Shown: one piece after another, positions 51,541 to 58,946 of the stretch
Layout of the letters: each line of letters starts with the position of its first letter
Numbering within the stretch: position 1 is the stretch's first letter
Notes under the pieces: generated by a model
Told to the model about the DNA's origin: nothing
What the model saw: the letters and a program-made list of their open reading frames with translations, nothing else
Databases searched by the model: none
Position numbers and translations under genes: made by a program
DNA from: Streptomyces sp. SID8374
GTDB lineage: Bacteria > Actinomycetota > Actinomycetes > Streptomycetales > Streptomycetaceae
DNA length: 64,000 bases
Assembly (NCBI RefSeq): GCF_009865135.1
Contig: NZ_WWGH01000001.1
Coordinates: 5,084,001-5,148,000, forward strand
Direction of reading: 5' to 3'

Positions 51541-51764
51541 AAGGCCCACTCCATGGTGTGAGTTCGGAATGGTAGGACCGCCCTACCGGGCATCCGCCCC
51601 ATCCGTCACTCACGGCCAGCGGGCTGGACCGTGGATTCTGCCTCGTACCCTCCGGGAAGGTGCGCAGCGGTAAAAGTCTATCGCACGAGGCGCGCGCCCC
51701 TGATCGTTCAATGACCTGACACCTGGGTGAAGTTGGAGCTTGAGATCGGTTGGGACGGTTCCCT

Positions 51765-52100
51765 TCAGCAGTGGGAACGGCGCACAGGTTTCGATGGTCG
51801 CCGCCTGCCCGTCCACCTTGGGAGCAGACCGAACGGATACTGCCTGTCAGCGGGCGCGATGGGGCCGGCCTGGAGTGGCGAGCAGAGCTTCGGGGCCGCT
51901 GCTTTCGTGTCCGCTACAGTCCAGGCTTGCTTCTTCTGGAATTTCACCGAACGCTCCACGAGTTTGTACTGAAAGCCCTCGTGCATGATGCGATGGACTG
52001 TCAGCATGTCGTCCGGGGGGTCAATCCGGGAGTACGGGCGAAGCACCGCCACAGCGCCGTAGAACGGACGACCCGGTCGGAAGCCGGAGCGTAGCGAGGT
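51765..52100 (-). other. Possible coding remnant of unknown origin
   Basis: One minus-strand frame reads like protein (GRPFYGAVAVLRPYSRID, DDMLTVHRIMHEGFQYKLV, KFQKKQAWTVAD) but has no proper start and ends in an Arg/Pro-rich stretch. It overlaps the 3' end of the truncated gene next to it in a different frame. A decayed gene end is likelier than a working gene. The rest of the 51541-52000 gap holds nothing recognised. Confidence 0.3.
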
Positions 52101-52468
52101 GGGAGTGGAATATCCTCGTCGTGGAAAGCCGGTTCGGCCAGGAGCGGGCGCAGTGAGGCGGGGACGTCGTCGGGGAGGCAGGGCCGGACCTGCTCGTCGT
52201 CCGTGGCGTACGGGCTCATCTGCGACTCGTGGTCGAAGCCGCGTATGAGCACGCCGGGCGGGGTGAAGTGGACGGAGAAGTCGTCGCCCGCTCCGTTCTT
52301 CATCGAGGCCGTTTCCACGCCGGCGGGACCCTTGGTGCCGTCGAAGGTGTAGCGGCGGAACCTCGGATCGTCGCCCATCGCGGCGTTCAGAACGGACAAC
52401 GCACGCACACGCGTGCGGAGTTCGGCGGGGTCCGGCAGAGCGGTTGCGGTCTCGTGCGCAGTGCTCAT
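52001..52468 (-). pseudogene. Truncated hypothetical gene
   Basis: ATG 52468 (MSTAHETATALPDPAELRTR) begins a 155-residue frame. Up to about LLAEPAFHDEDIP (residue ~118, near 52112) it has good coding character and resembles the first half of ~250-residue Streptomyces hypothetical proteins as I recall them. After this the sequence becomes Arg/Ser/Thr-rich and unrelated-looking. A 3' deletion or insertion junction near 52110 is inferred. Function unknown. Confidence 0.5.
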
Positions 52469-52515
52469 GACGCCATGGAAGCAGCCGTCACTGACAACCA
52501 CCCGCACGTTAGCCC

Positions 52516-53154
52516 TCAGCCGGCTGTGGCCGCCGCCCCAGCCGCCTGCGGGACCAGCACACTCTGTACGGCCGGGCCCACCAGTGCGACGAGTGTCTCC
52601 CGTTCCGCGCCGGTCAGGGTCGGGACGCCGACGATGCCCCGTCCCACCATCAGTCCCACGAGCATCGACGACACGAGCCCCGCCCGGAGCGTCGCGTCGC
52701 CGACGTCGCGCGAGGCGATGGCGTCGACCAGCAGTCGCTCCTGGAGGAACTCCCGTAGCTGCTCGTTCGCCTGATCGTTGACGATCGAGCCCCGCAACAT
52801 CGCCATCAGTGGCTCCGAGCTCCGGGCGTCGCCCTCCCAGATGTCGATGAAGGCGCGCACCACGCGTTCGCCGAGGTCGTCGTCGGTCCCCTCGAACGCC
52901 GCGCTGAAGCGCGTCAGCGCGTCCGTGGGGATGGACATGACGGCGGCGAACAGTTCGTTCTTCGACCGGAAGAACTGCATCACCAGGGACGCGTCCACCC
53001 CTGCGTCCGCCGCGACCCGCCGGATCGTGGTCGCGGTGAAGCCGTCGGTCGCGAAGCGGGCGCGGGCCGCGTCGAGGACGGCCTGGCGGGTCGTGTTCGT
53101 CCCGGGTCGGCGTCCGCGGCGCGCGGCGGTGGCAGGGCTCGTGTGCGCGGTCAT
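52516..53154 (-). CDS. TetR-family repressor
   Basis: A 212-residue regulator. The basic N-terminus and HTH read TRQAVLDAARARFATDGFTATTIRRVAADAGVDASLVMQFF, residues ~23-63, with the typical FxSK turn (FRSKNELFAAV). The ligand-binding part is all helical. ATG 53154 (MTAHTSPATA) is chosen. It is divergent from a CocE-type hydrolase, with a clear operator between them, so autoregulation and control of the hydrolase are likely. Confidence 0.88.
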   Translation of the reverse strand: MTAHTSPATAARRGRRPGTNTTRQAVLDAARARFATDGFTATTIRRVAADAGVDASLVMQFFRSKNELFAAVMSIPTDALTRFSAAFEGTDDDLGERVVRAFIDIWEGDARSSEPLMAMLRGSIVNDQANEQLREFLQERLLVDAIASRDVGDATLRAGLVSSMLVGLMVGRGIVGVPTLTGAERETLVALVGPAVQSVLVPQAAGAAATAG

Positions 53155-53218
53155 GTCCTCAACGTACCTCCCGGGATCTACCTCTCGACGGGTGGATATC
53201 AACGATCGTGGAGTTAGA

Positions 53219-53238
53219 AACTCAACAGGGGTTGAGTT
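53219..53238. promoter_or_regulatory. Probable TetR operator (20-bp palindrome)
   Basis: The perfect arms AACTCAAC and GTTGAGTT are separated by AGGG, in the 168-bp divergent gap, 65 bp from the repressor start and 85 bp from the hydrolase start. Size and placement are typical of TetR operators. Confidence 0.65.
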
Positions 53239-53322
53239 AAAAGCTCTGCGGACTTACGGTCGATTTGTTGCGCCGGAGCCGCCCGTTCCCAGGCGCAGGC
53301 GCAGAAACATGAGGAGCTCACC

Positions 53323-55065
53323 ATGAGTGACGACCAGAGGGTGTACACGCCGTCCCAGCCGCTGGAGCCGGGGCCCCGTTACGGGATCCTCAGCGGGTTC
53401 GAGCCCGGGACCCGGACGCTGGAGGCGGGGTTCCGGATCGCGCCGCCGTTCCGGGCCCTGCCGGTCGACATCGTTCTGGAGAAGGACGTTTCGGTCACCC
53501 TGCGCGACGGCGTCACGATTCACGTCGACGTCTTCCGGCCCGCCGGGGCGGAGCGGGTGCCCGTCATCGTGGCGTGGAGCCCGTACGGGAAGGGGCAGGG
53601 CACGTCCGCCAGTGTCATGGGCATCTTCGGCATGGTCGGGCTGGACAACGGGGTCGTCTCGGGGCTGGCGAAGTTCGAGGGGCCGGACCCGGCGTACTGG
53701 TGCGCGCACGGCTACGCCATCTGCAACCCGGATATCCGGGGCGTCGTGGACTCCGAGGGCGACAGCGTCGTATGGGACCGGCAGGAGGGCCGGGACTGCT
53801 ACGACCTCGTCGAGTGGCTGGCCGGCCAGGAGTGGTGCACCGGCAAGGTCGCGATGAGCGGAACCTCGTACCTCGCGGTCTCGCAGTGGTTCACCGCCGC
53901 CGAACAGCCGCCCCACCTGGCGGCGGTCAACCCGTGGGAGGGCGTGAGCGATGTCTACCGCGACCTGGTGATGCGCGGCGGCATGCCCGACACCGGCTTC
54001 GCCGAGCAACTCCAGAACAACAGCTTCTGGGGCAAGGGCCGGCGGGAGGACATCCTCGCGGAGGCCGAGCGGTACCCGCTGGTGAACGAGCTGTGGGAGA
54101 ACAAGATCCCGCAGTTCGAGAAGATCACCGTGCCCGCGTACGTCGTCGCCAGCTACTCCAACACGCTGCACACCGCAGGCACCTTCCGTGCGTGGCGGCG
54201 GATGGCCTCCGAGCAGAAGTGGCTCCGCGTCCACAACAGCCAGGAATGGCCCGACTACTACGACGCGGACAACACGGAGGATCTGCGCCGGTTCTTCGAC
54301 CACTTCCTCAAGGGTGAGGAGAACGGCTGGGAGCAGACGCCCCGCGTGCGCTACTCCCTCCTCGACCTCCAGGGCGGCGACCAGGTGAACGTACCGGCGG
54401 ACCGGTTCCCGCCGGCGGACGTCACATCGGCGAGGTTCTACCTCGACGGGCGCTCCCGGACCCTGGCCACGGCAGCGCCCACCGCCGGGGCGACGGCGGG
54501 TTACGTCGTCGGGTCCAACCCGGACGCGGTGTCGTTCGTGACGCGCTTCGACCAGGAGACCGTGCTCGTCGGATACCCGAAGGCGCATCTGTGGGTCGAG
54601 GCGGAGGGCTCCGACGACATGGACCTGTTCCTCCTTGTCCAGAAGCTGGACGCCCACGGCACGCCGTTGCAGCAGTTCACCGTCCCCAACCAAGGCGCGA
54701 TGATCCAGGATGTGACTGAGCGGGGGGCCTCGATCCTGCGGTACAAGGGCGCGGACGGACGTCTGCGCGTCTCGATGCGCCACCTGGACAAGGCCCTGTC
54801 CACCGAGGACGTTCCCGCCCACAGCTTCGACCGGGTCGAGAAGCTTTTCCACGGCGAGGTCGTCGAGGTGGAGATCGACCTGCTCCCGCTCGGGCTCGCC
54901 TTCCACCCGGGCGAACAGCTGCGCCTCGTCATCAGCGGGCGGTCGCTCCTGGGCACGATGATGCCGGGGAACCGGGAGTACGTCCCGGCCAACAGCGGCC
55001 GGCACGTCATCCACACCGGGGGTGACCACGCCTCCTACCTCCAGCTCCCGGTCAGGACCGCGTAA
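53323..55065 (+). CDS. CocE/NonD (X-Pro dipeptidyl-peptidase S15) family hydrolase
   Basis: A 580-residue serine hydrolase. The nucleophile Ser lies in VAMSGTSYLAVSQW (~residue 184), the oxyanion-site-like AWSPYGKGQG precedes it, and NPDIRGVVDSEGD is the family block before the elbow. The catalytic Asp/His are expected around DYYDADNTEDLRRFFDHFLKG. The C-terminal ~200 residues form the jelly-roll domain. ATG 53323 follows AGGAGCTCACC. The substrate may be an ester, amide or cocaine-like compound; control by the divergent TetR suggests induction by a small molecule. Confidence 0.88.
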   Translation: MSDDQRVYTPSQPLEPGPRYGILSGFEPGTRTLEAGFRIAPPFRALPVDIVLEKDVSVTLRDGVTIHVDVFRPAGAERVPVIVAWSPYGKGQGTSASVMGIFGMVGLDNGVVSGLAKFEGPDPAYWCAHGYAICNPDIRGVVDSEGDSVVWDRQEGRDCYDLVEWLAGQEWCTGKVAMSGTSYLAVSQWFTAAEQPPHLAAVNPWEGVSDVYRDLVMRGGMPDTGFAEQLQNNSFWGKGRREDILAEAERYPLVNELWENKIPQFEKITVPAYVVASYSNTLHTAGTFRAWRRMASEQKWLRVHNSQEWPDYYDADNTEDLRRFFDHFLKGEENGWEQTPRVRYSLLDLQGGDQVNVPADRFPPADVTSARFYLDGRSRTLATAAPTAGATAGYVVGSNPDAVSFVTRFDQETVLVGYPKAHLWVEAEGSDDMDLFLLVQKLDAHGTPLQQFTVPNQGAMIQDVTERGASILRYKGADGRLRVSMRHLDKALSTEDVPAHSFDRVEKLFHGEVVEVEIDLLPLGLAFHPGEQLRLVISGRSLLGTMMPGNREYVPANSGRHVIHTGGDHASYLQLPVRTA

Positions 55066-55224
55066 CCCTGGCGGAGGAGGGGCGGAGCCGGGTGCCGACG
55101 CGGCGGGCGGGTCCGGGCCCATCGCAGATCGGAACCGGGAGAGAGATCGGACCCGGGGAGAAGCGGTTCCGCCCCTGAGCCGGTGGGTAAGTGACGGATA
55201 GGTCCCCTTGGGGAGGCTGATCCG

Positions 55225-55662
55225 ATGCCGTGGTTCGCATGGTTGCTCGCCGCCGCGGCGCTTGGCGCTGCGGAGTTCTTCACCCTGACGCTGGTCTTCG
55301 GGCTGCTGGCCGGCGCCGCGCTGGTCGCCGCTGTCGTGGCCGGTGTGGGCATCGGCCTGCTCGGCCAGCTGGTCGCGCTCGCCCTGGCCGCCGTGGCGGG
55401 GCTCGTCCTCGTGCGGCCCGTCGCCCTGCGGGCCCTGGACCGCGGACCCGTCACGCATGAGGGCAGCGATGCCTTGATCGGCAAGCGGGCCGAGGTGATG
55501 CAGGAGGTGACCGCGACCCACGGCCTGGTCAAGGTCTCCGGTGAGGAATGGTCCGCCCGGGCTCTCGACGAGAGCCATGTGATCCCGGTGGGAGCGCTGG
55601 TGGACGTCATGGAGATCGAGGGCGCCACAGCTGTCGTGTACCCGCGCGAGCTTCTTCCGTGA
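55225..55662 (+). CDS. NfeD-like membrane protein
   Basis: A 145-residue protein. Two or three membrane segments (~residues 2-65; FAWLLAAAALGAAEFFTL, LVFGLLAGAALVAAVVAG) are followed by a soluble OB-fold domain (~80-145) with LIGKRAEVMQEVTATHGLVKVSGEEW. NfeD proteins work with SPFH partners in membrane microdomains. The stomatin gene begins 62 bp downstream, so the two form an operon. Confidence 0.85.
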   Translation: MPWFAWLLAAAALGAAEFFTLTLVFGLLAGAALVAAVVAGVGIGLLGQLVALALAAVAGLVLVRPVALRALDRGPVTHEGSDALIGKRAEVMQEVTATHGLVKVSGEEWSARALDESHVIPVGALVDVMEIEGATAVVYPRELLP

Positions 55663-55724
55663 ACACGTGAAACACGTGACCACGTGAACGGCCGAACGGC
55701 TGAACACCTAGCGAGGGAGGACGC

Positions 55725-56822
55725 ATGGACCCGGTGGTCATCCCGATTCTTGTGGCGGCGATCGTCGTTGTCTTTCTGGTTTCCGCCACGGTGCGGATCG
55801 TTCCGCAGGCGCGCCGCTACAACATCGAGCGGTTCGGGCGGTATCGCCGGACGCTCCAGCCCGGCCTGAACTTCGTCCTTCCGGTGGCGGACCGGGTCAA
55901 CACCAAACTCGACGTCCGCGAGCAGGTGTACTCGTCCGACCCCAAACCCGTGATCACCGAGGACAACCTCGTGGTCAACATCGACACCGTGCTCTACTAC
56001 CAGATCACCGACCCGCGAGCGGCCGCCTACGAGGTCGCCGACTATTTGCAGGCCATCGATCAGCTGACCGTGACCACGCTGCGTAACGTCATCGGCTCCA
56101 TGGACCTGGAGGGGACCCTCACCTCGCGTGAGGAGATCAACGCCCGGCTCCGCGCCGTCCTCGACGATGCGACCGGCAAGTGGGGCATCCGGGTCAACCG
56201 CGTCGAGATCAAGGCCATCGACCCGCCGAACACCATCAAAGAGGCGATGGAGAAGCAGATGCGGGCCGAGCGGGACAAGCGCGCGGCCATCCTGCACGCG
56301 GAAGGCGAGCGGCAGGCCAAGATCCTCACCGCCGAGGGTACGAAGCAGAAGGACATCCTGGAGGCCCAGGGCACGCAGCAGGCCATGATCCTGCGGGCGG
56401 ACGGCGAGTCCAAGGCGGTGGAGCTGGTCTTCCAGTCCGTCCACCGCAACAACGCCGACGCGAAGGTCCTGGCCTACAAGTACCTGGAGACCCTCCCGCA
56501 TCTGGCGCAGAGCGACAACAACACCTTCTGGGTCATCCCGGGCGAGCTGACCGAGGCCGTCCGTGCCGTCACCAGCGCCTTCGGCGACCGGTCGGAGATG
56601 GGCTCCCCCGTCTCCGCGGAGCGCGAGCGAGAGGAAGCTGCCGACGACGCCACGCCGGACGAGGCCGGCGCTCCGGAGATCGAGGCGGACCCGACGCTCG
56701 CCCTGGACGCCGCCACGGCCGCCGACGAGGTCGCCAAGCAGGCCGCGGCGGCGGTGAGCGACGCGAAGGCCGAGGCCGAGGCGGCCGGGGAGGCCCAGCG
56801 GCCGGGACGGGCGCAGGGCTGA
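55725..56822 (+). CDS. SPFH/stomatin-like protein (QmcA/paraslipin type)
   Basis: A 365-residue band 7 protein. An N-terminal membrane anchor (~residues 3-22) is followed by the SPFH domain (RIVPQARRYNIERFGRY...LQPGLNFVLPVADRV) to ~180 and a coiled coil (EAMEKQMRAERDKRAAILHAEGERQAK) of the paraslipin type. The tail is Ala/Glu/Asp-rich. ATG 55725 is close behind the NfeD gene. Together they probably form an oligomeric membrane scaffold at the inner face of the cell membrane. Confidence 0.9.
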   Translation: MDPVVIPILVAAIVVVFLVSATVRIVPQARRYNIERFGRYRRTLQPGLNFVLPVADRVNTKLDVREQVYSSDPKPVITEDNLVVNIDTVLYYQITDPRAAAYEVADYLQAIDQLTVTTLRNVIGSMDLEGTLTSREEINARLRAVLDDATGKWGIRVNRVEIKAIDPPNTIKEAMEKQMRAERDKRAAILHAEGERQAKILTAEGTKQKDILEAQGTQQAMILRADGESKAVELVFQSVHRNNADAKVLAYKYLETLPHLAQSDNNTFWVIPGELTEAVRAVTSAFGDRSEMGSPVSAEREREEAADDATPDEAGAPEIEADPTLALDAATAADEVAKQAAAAVSDAKAEAEAAGEAQRPGRAQG

Positions 56823-56976
56823 CGCCCGTCGCCCGTGTCCGGGGGCTGAGCCGGGCAGCGGTGCCCCGGCAGTTGCCCTCATGCGATGACGGTCACCACA
56901 GAGTGAACCTACTGATAGTGACGGTGCGGCGTCCATGCCGGGGGTGTGATGGCCGAGCTTCGAACTCGCCTGACGA

Positions 56977-57004
56977 AGGGCCAGTTTCCGTGGAAGCTGG
57001 CCCT
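56977..57004 (+). terminator. Terminator downstream of the stomatin gene
   Basis: A 13-bp stem with one G-U pair (56977-56989 with 56992-57004) and a GT loop. The remaining gap to 57222 is AT-richer than the core genes. A minus-strand frame ending at 57015 reads hydrophobically (WPKIALLCLVLQLLHW), but it has no credible start and I do not call it. Confidence 0.6.
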
Positions 57005-57222
57005 CCTGCCGTCATCAGGCGCAGGTGTGTGACTGCTCGCGGATTCCACGCATCGCGAGGCCCCAGTGGAGAAGCTGAAGTACCAGACACAAGAGGGCTA
57101 TTTTCGGCCAATCTGCCAAGTTGTTGAGAACCTGCTCGTCCGTGCCGTGTGAGCTGCAACCCTGCTGGCTTGAAGGTTCGTTCGTGCGCGTCGCGCAGTG
57201 AAGCACTTGAGGGGAATCAAAT

Positions 57223-58890
57223 ATGTCCAGTCTGAAAGAGAAGCCTACGGCTGCGACTTTTGATGTTGAGGCCCTTGTGGCGGCCGCGTGGAATGGTGAG
57301 ATCCGTGTCCCGCACTTCCAGAGAGGCTTTCGGTGGGCACGTGAGGATGTTCGGCGTCTCTTCGACAGCATCGTCAAGGGGTACCCGGTCGGCAGCCTCC
57401 TGCTGTGGGAGCGGCCTGCTGTCAAGCAGCAGGTGAGTCTGGGTGCCCTGCATTTCGATGCCCCTGCTACAGATGCGGCCCAGTGGGTCGTCGACGGGCA
57501 GCAGCGCATCACGGCTTTGGCTAACGCGCTCCACCCCTCAGGGCAGGCCGATCAGAAATTTGCCCTTTCGTACAATCTCAAGAACGGTAAGTTCATCTCG
57601 TCGCCGCCATCTGCTGATCCGATGGTCATCCCGCTCCCTATCGTCTTTGACCTTCAGCAGATCTTGAAGTGGTTCGCCAAGTATCCCGAAATTGCGGAAC
57701 ACCTCGATGACGCGACGAACGTGACCAAGCGGCTGCGTCAGTTCCCTATCCCTGCATACGTTGTCAAGCAAGGAAGTCCGGACGCCCTTCAGGAAATCTT
57801 CGACCGGATGAACAATTATGGGAAGAGGCTCAAGCGCGCCGAGGTGTTCTCGGCGCTCTATGCCGGTGAAGAGTCCAAGCAGGACGAGACCCTCACCATC
57901 GAGAGAATCGGTCAGGGGATCAACGTCGAGAGGCAGTTCGGCACCATCGATGACGACACTATTCTGAGGGCCATTCTGGCGAGGCGTGGTCCTGATGTGA
58001 CGCGCGATATCCATCACGAGTTCGACGATGGGAAGGAGGGGCGGGATGCCGCCTTCAAGGCAGGGGAGGAGGCATTGCTTCGGGCCGTCAAATTCGTGCA
58101 GGAGGAGGCTGGCGTTCCTCACTTCCATCTCCTGCCCTACAGGTTTCTCCTGGTGGTGCTGACACGCTTCTTCGCTCACCATCCCGACCCGGGGCCTGGT
58201 GGGTTGGAGGTGCTTCGCAGGTGGTTCTGGCGGGCCGCGGTGGTCGGTCCCTATATCTTCCGTGGTAGCGCCACCGGTGCAATGAAGGCACAAACCTACA
58301 AGATTTTGCCCCACTCGACGGAGGAGTCCCTTCGCGGCCTGATCGACGTCGTGGAGCGGTCTGAGCACGCTATGCCGAATGCCGCTCGCCTGCGAACCAA
58401 CGAGGGGGCCGGAAAGATCATCCTCTGCTCCCTCTGGGCTCTCGGTCCGCGTGACTTCCTGACCGGAGACACTATTGAGCAGCCACGTCTTGCTCGTGTA
58501 ATTGGAGAATCCAATACGGCTGCTCCGGCCATCAGCTATATCGTCAACCCCAGGAATGTGGGGAGCAGTCAGCGTCTTTCTGCCAGCAATCGCCTGATCT
58601 TGAGCTCTGCCGCGCACCCGGCGAACGAGATCGACAGTTTGATCGCCAACCAGCCGATCCACCTGGATGACGCCGAGTGGGAGTCGGTCCTGGCATCTCA
58701 TGCGGTGAATCGTGGAGTGGCCCAGCTTCTCGCCTCGGGCAACGTTGTGGAGTTCCTGCGGCACCGAGAGCAGACTGTGCAGCAGAACCTGCAGGATTTC
58801 CTCAGCGAGATGTGCGGATGGAAATTTGACAGCGTTGAGCCGCTCCTCGATCAGCTGACTGCAGAAGCCGGATCTACCGTTGAGAGCTGA
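57223..58890 (+). CDS. Orphan DUF262 domain protein
   Basis: A 555-residue protein. The DUF262 (ParB-like/GmrS-like nuclease) core is VPHFQRGFRWAREDVRRLFDSI (~residues 28-49), the catalytic-looking WVVDGQQRITAL (~88-99) and FDRMNNYGKRLKRAEVFSAL (~193-212). No C-terminal DUF1524 HNH nuclease motif is seen. The ATG at 57223 follows GAGGGGAATCAAAT. Codons are clearly AT-richer than the neighbours, pointing to horizontal acquisition. DUF262 proteins occur in modification-dependent restriction and other defence systems; no partner gene is adjacent. Confidence 0.8.
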   Translation: MSSLKEKPTAATFDVEALVAAAWNGEIRVPHFQRGFRWAREDVRRLFDSIVKGYPVGSLLLWERPAVKQQVSLGALHFDAPATDAAQWVVDGQQRITALANALHPSGQADQKFALSYNLKNGKFISSPPSADPMVIPLPIVFDLQQILKWFAKYPEIAEHLDDATNVTKRLRQFPIPAYVVKQGSPDALQEIFDRMNNYGKRLKRAEVFSALYAGEESKQDETLTIERIGQGINVERQFGTIDDDTILRAILARRGPDVTRDIHHEFDDGKEGRDAAFKAGEEALLRAVKFVQEEAGVPHFHLLPYRFLLVVLTRFFAHHPDPGPGGLEVLRRWFWRAAVVGPYIFRGSATGAMKAQTYKILPHSTEESLRGLIDVVERSEHAMPNAARLRTNEGAGKIILCSLWALGPRDFLTGDTIEQPRLARVIGESNTAAPAISYIVNPRNVGSSQRLSASNRLILSSAAHPANEIDSLIANQPIHLDDAEWESVLASHAVNRGVAQLLASGNVVEFLRHREQTVQQNLQDFLSEMCGWKFDSVEPLLDQLTAEAGSTVES

Positions 58891-58946
58891 TCGACCTGCG
58901 GCCGGTCCTACCCTGCCGCGATGAGCTGAAAGAATGCTGCCCGCCC

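Noticed and set aside
51727..51972. 81-residue rightward frame in the gap after the small protein
   Set aside because: No ribosome site, no recognised family, and it overlaps a more protein-like minus-strand frame.
56950..56975. tRNA 3' end (T-loop-like CTTCGAACTC), possible attachment site
   Set aside because: The flanking bases do not form a 5-bp T stem and no acceptor stem is found.
57015..57512. Leftward frame ending in a hydrophobic stretch (possible transposase remnant)
   Set aside because: Most of it is the antisense of the DUF262 gene, and the short remaining tail has no motif to support a transposase.
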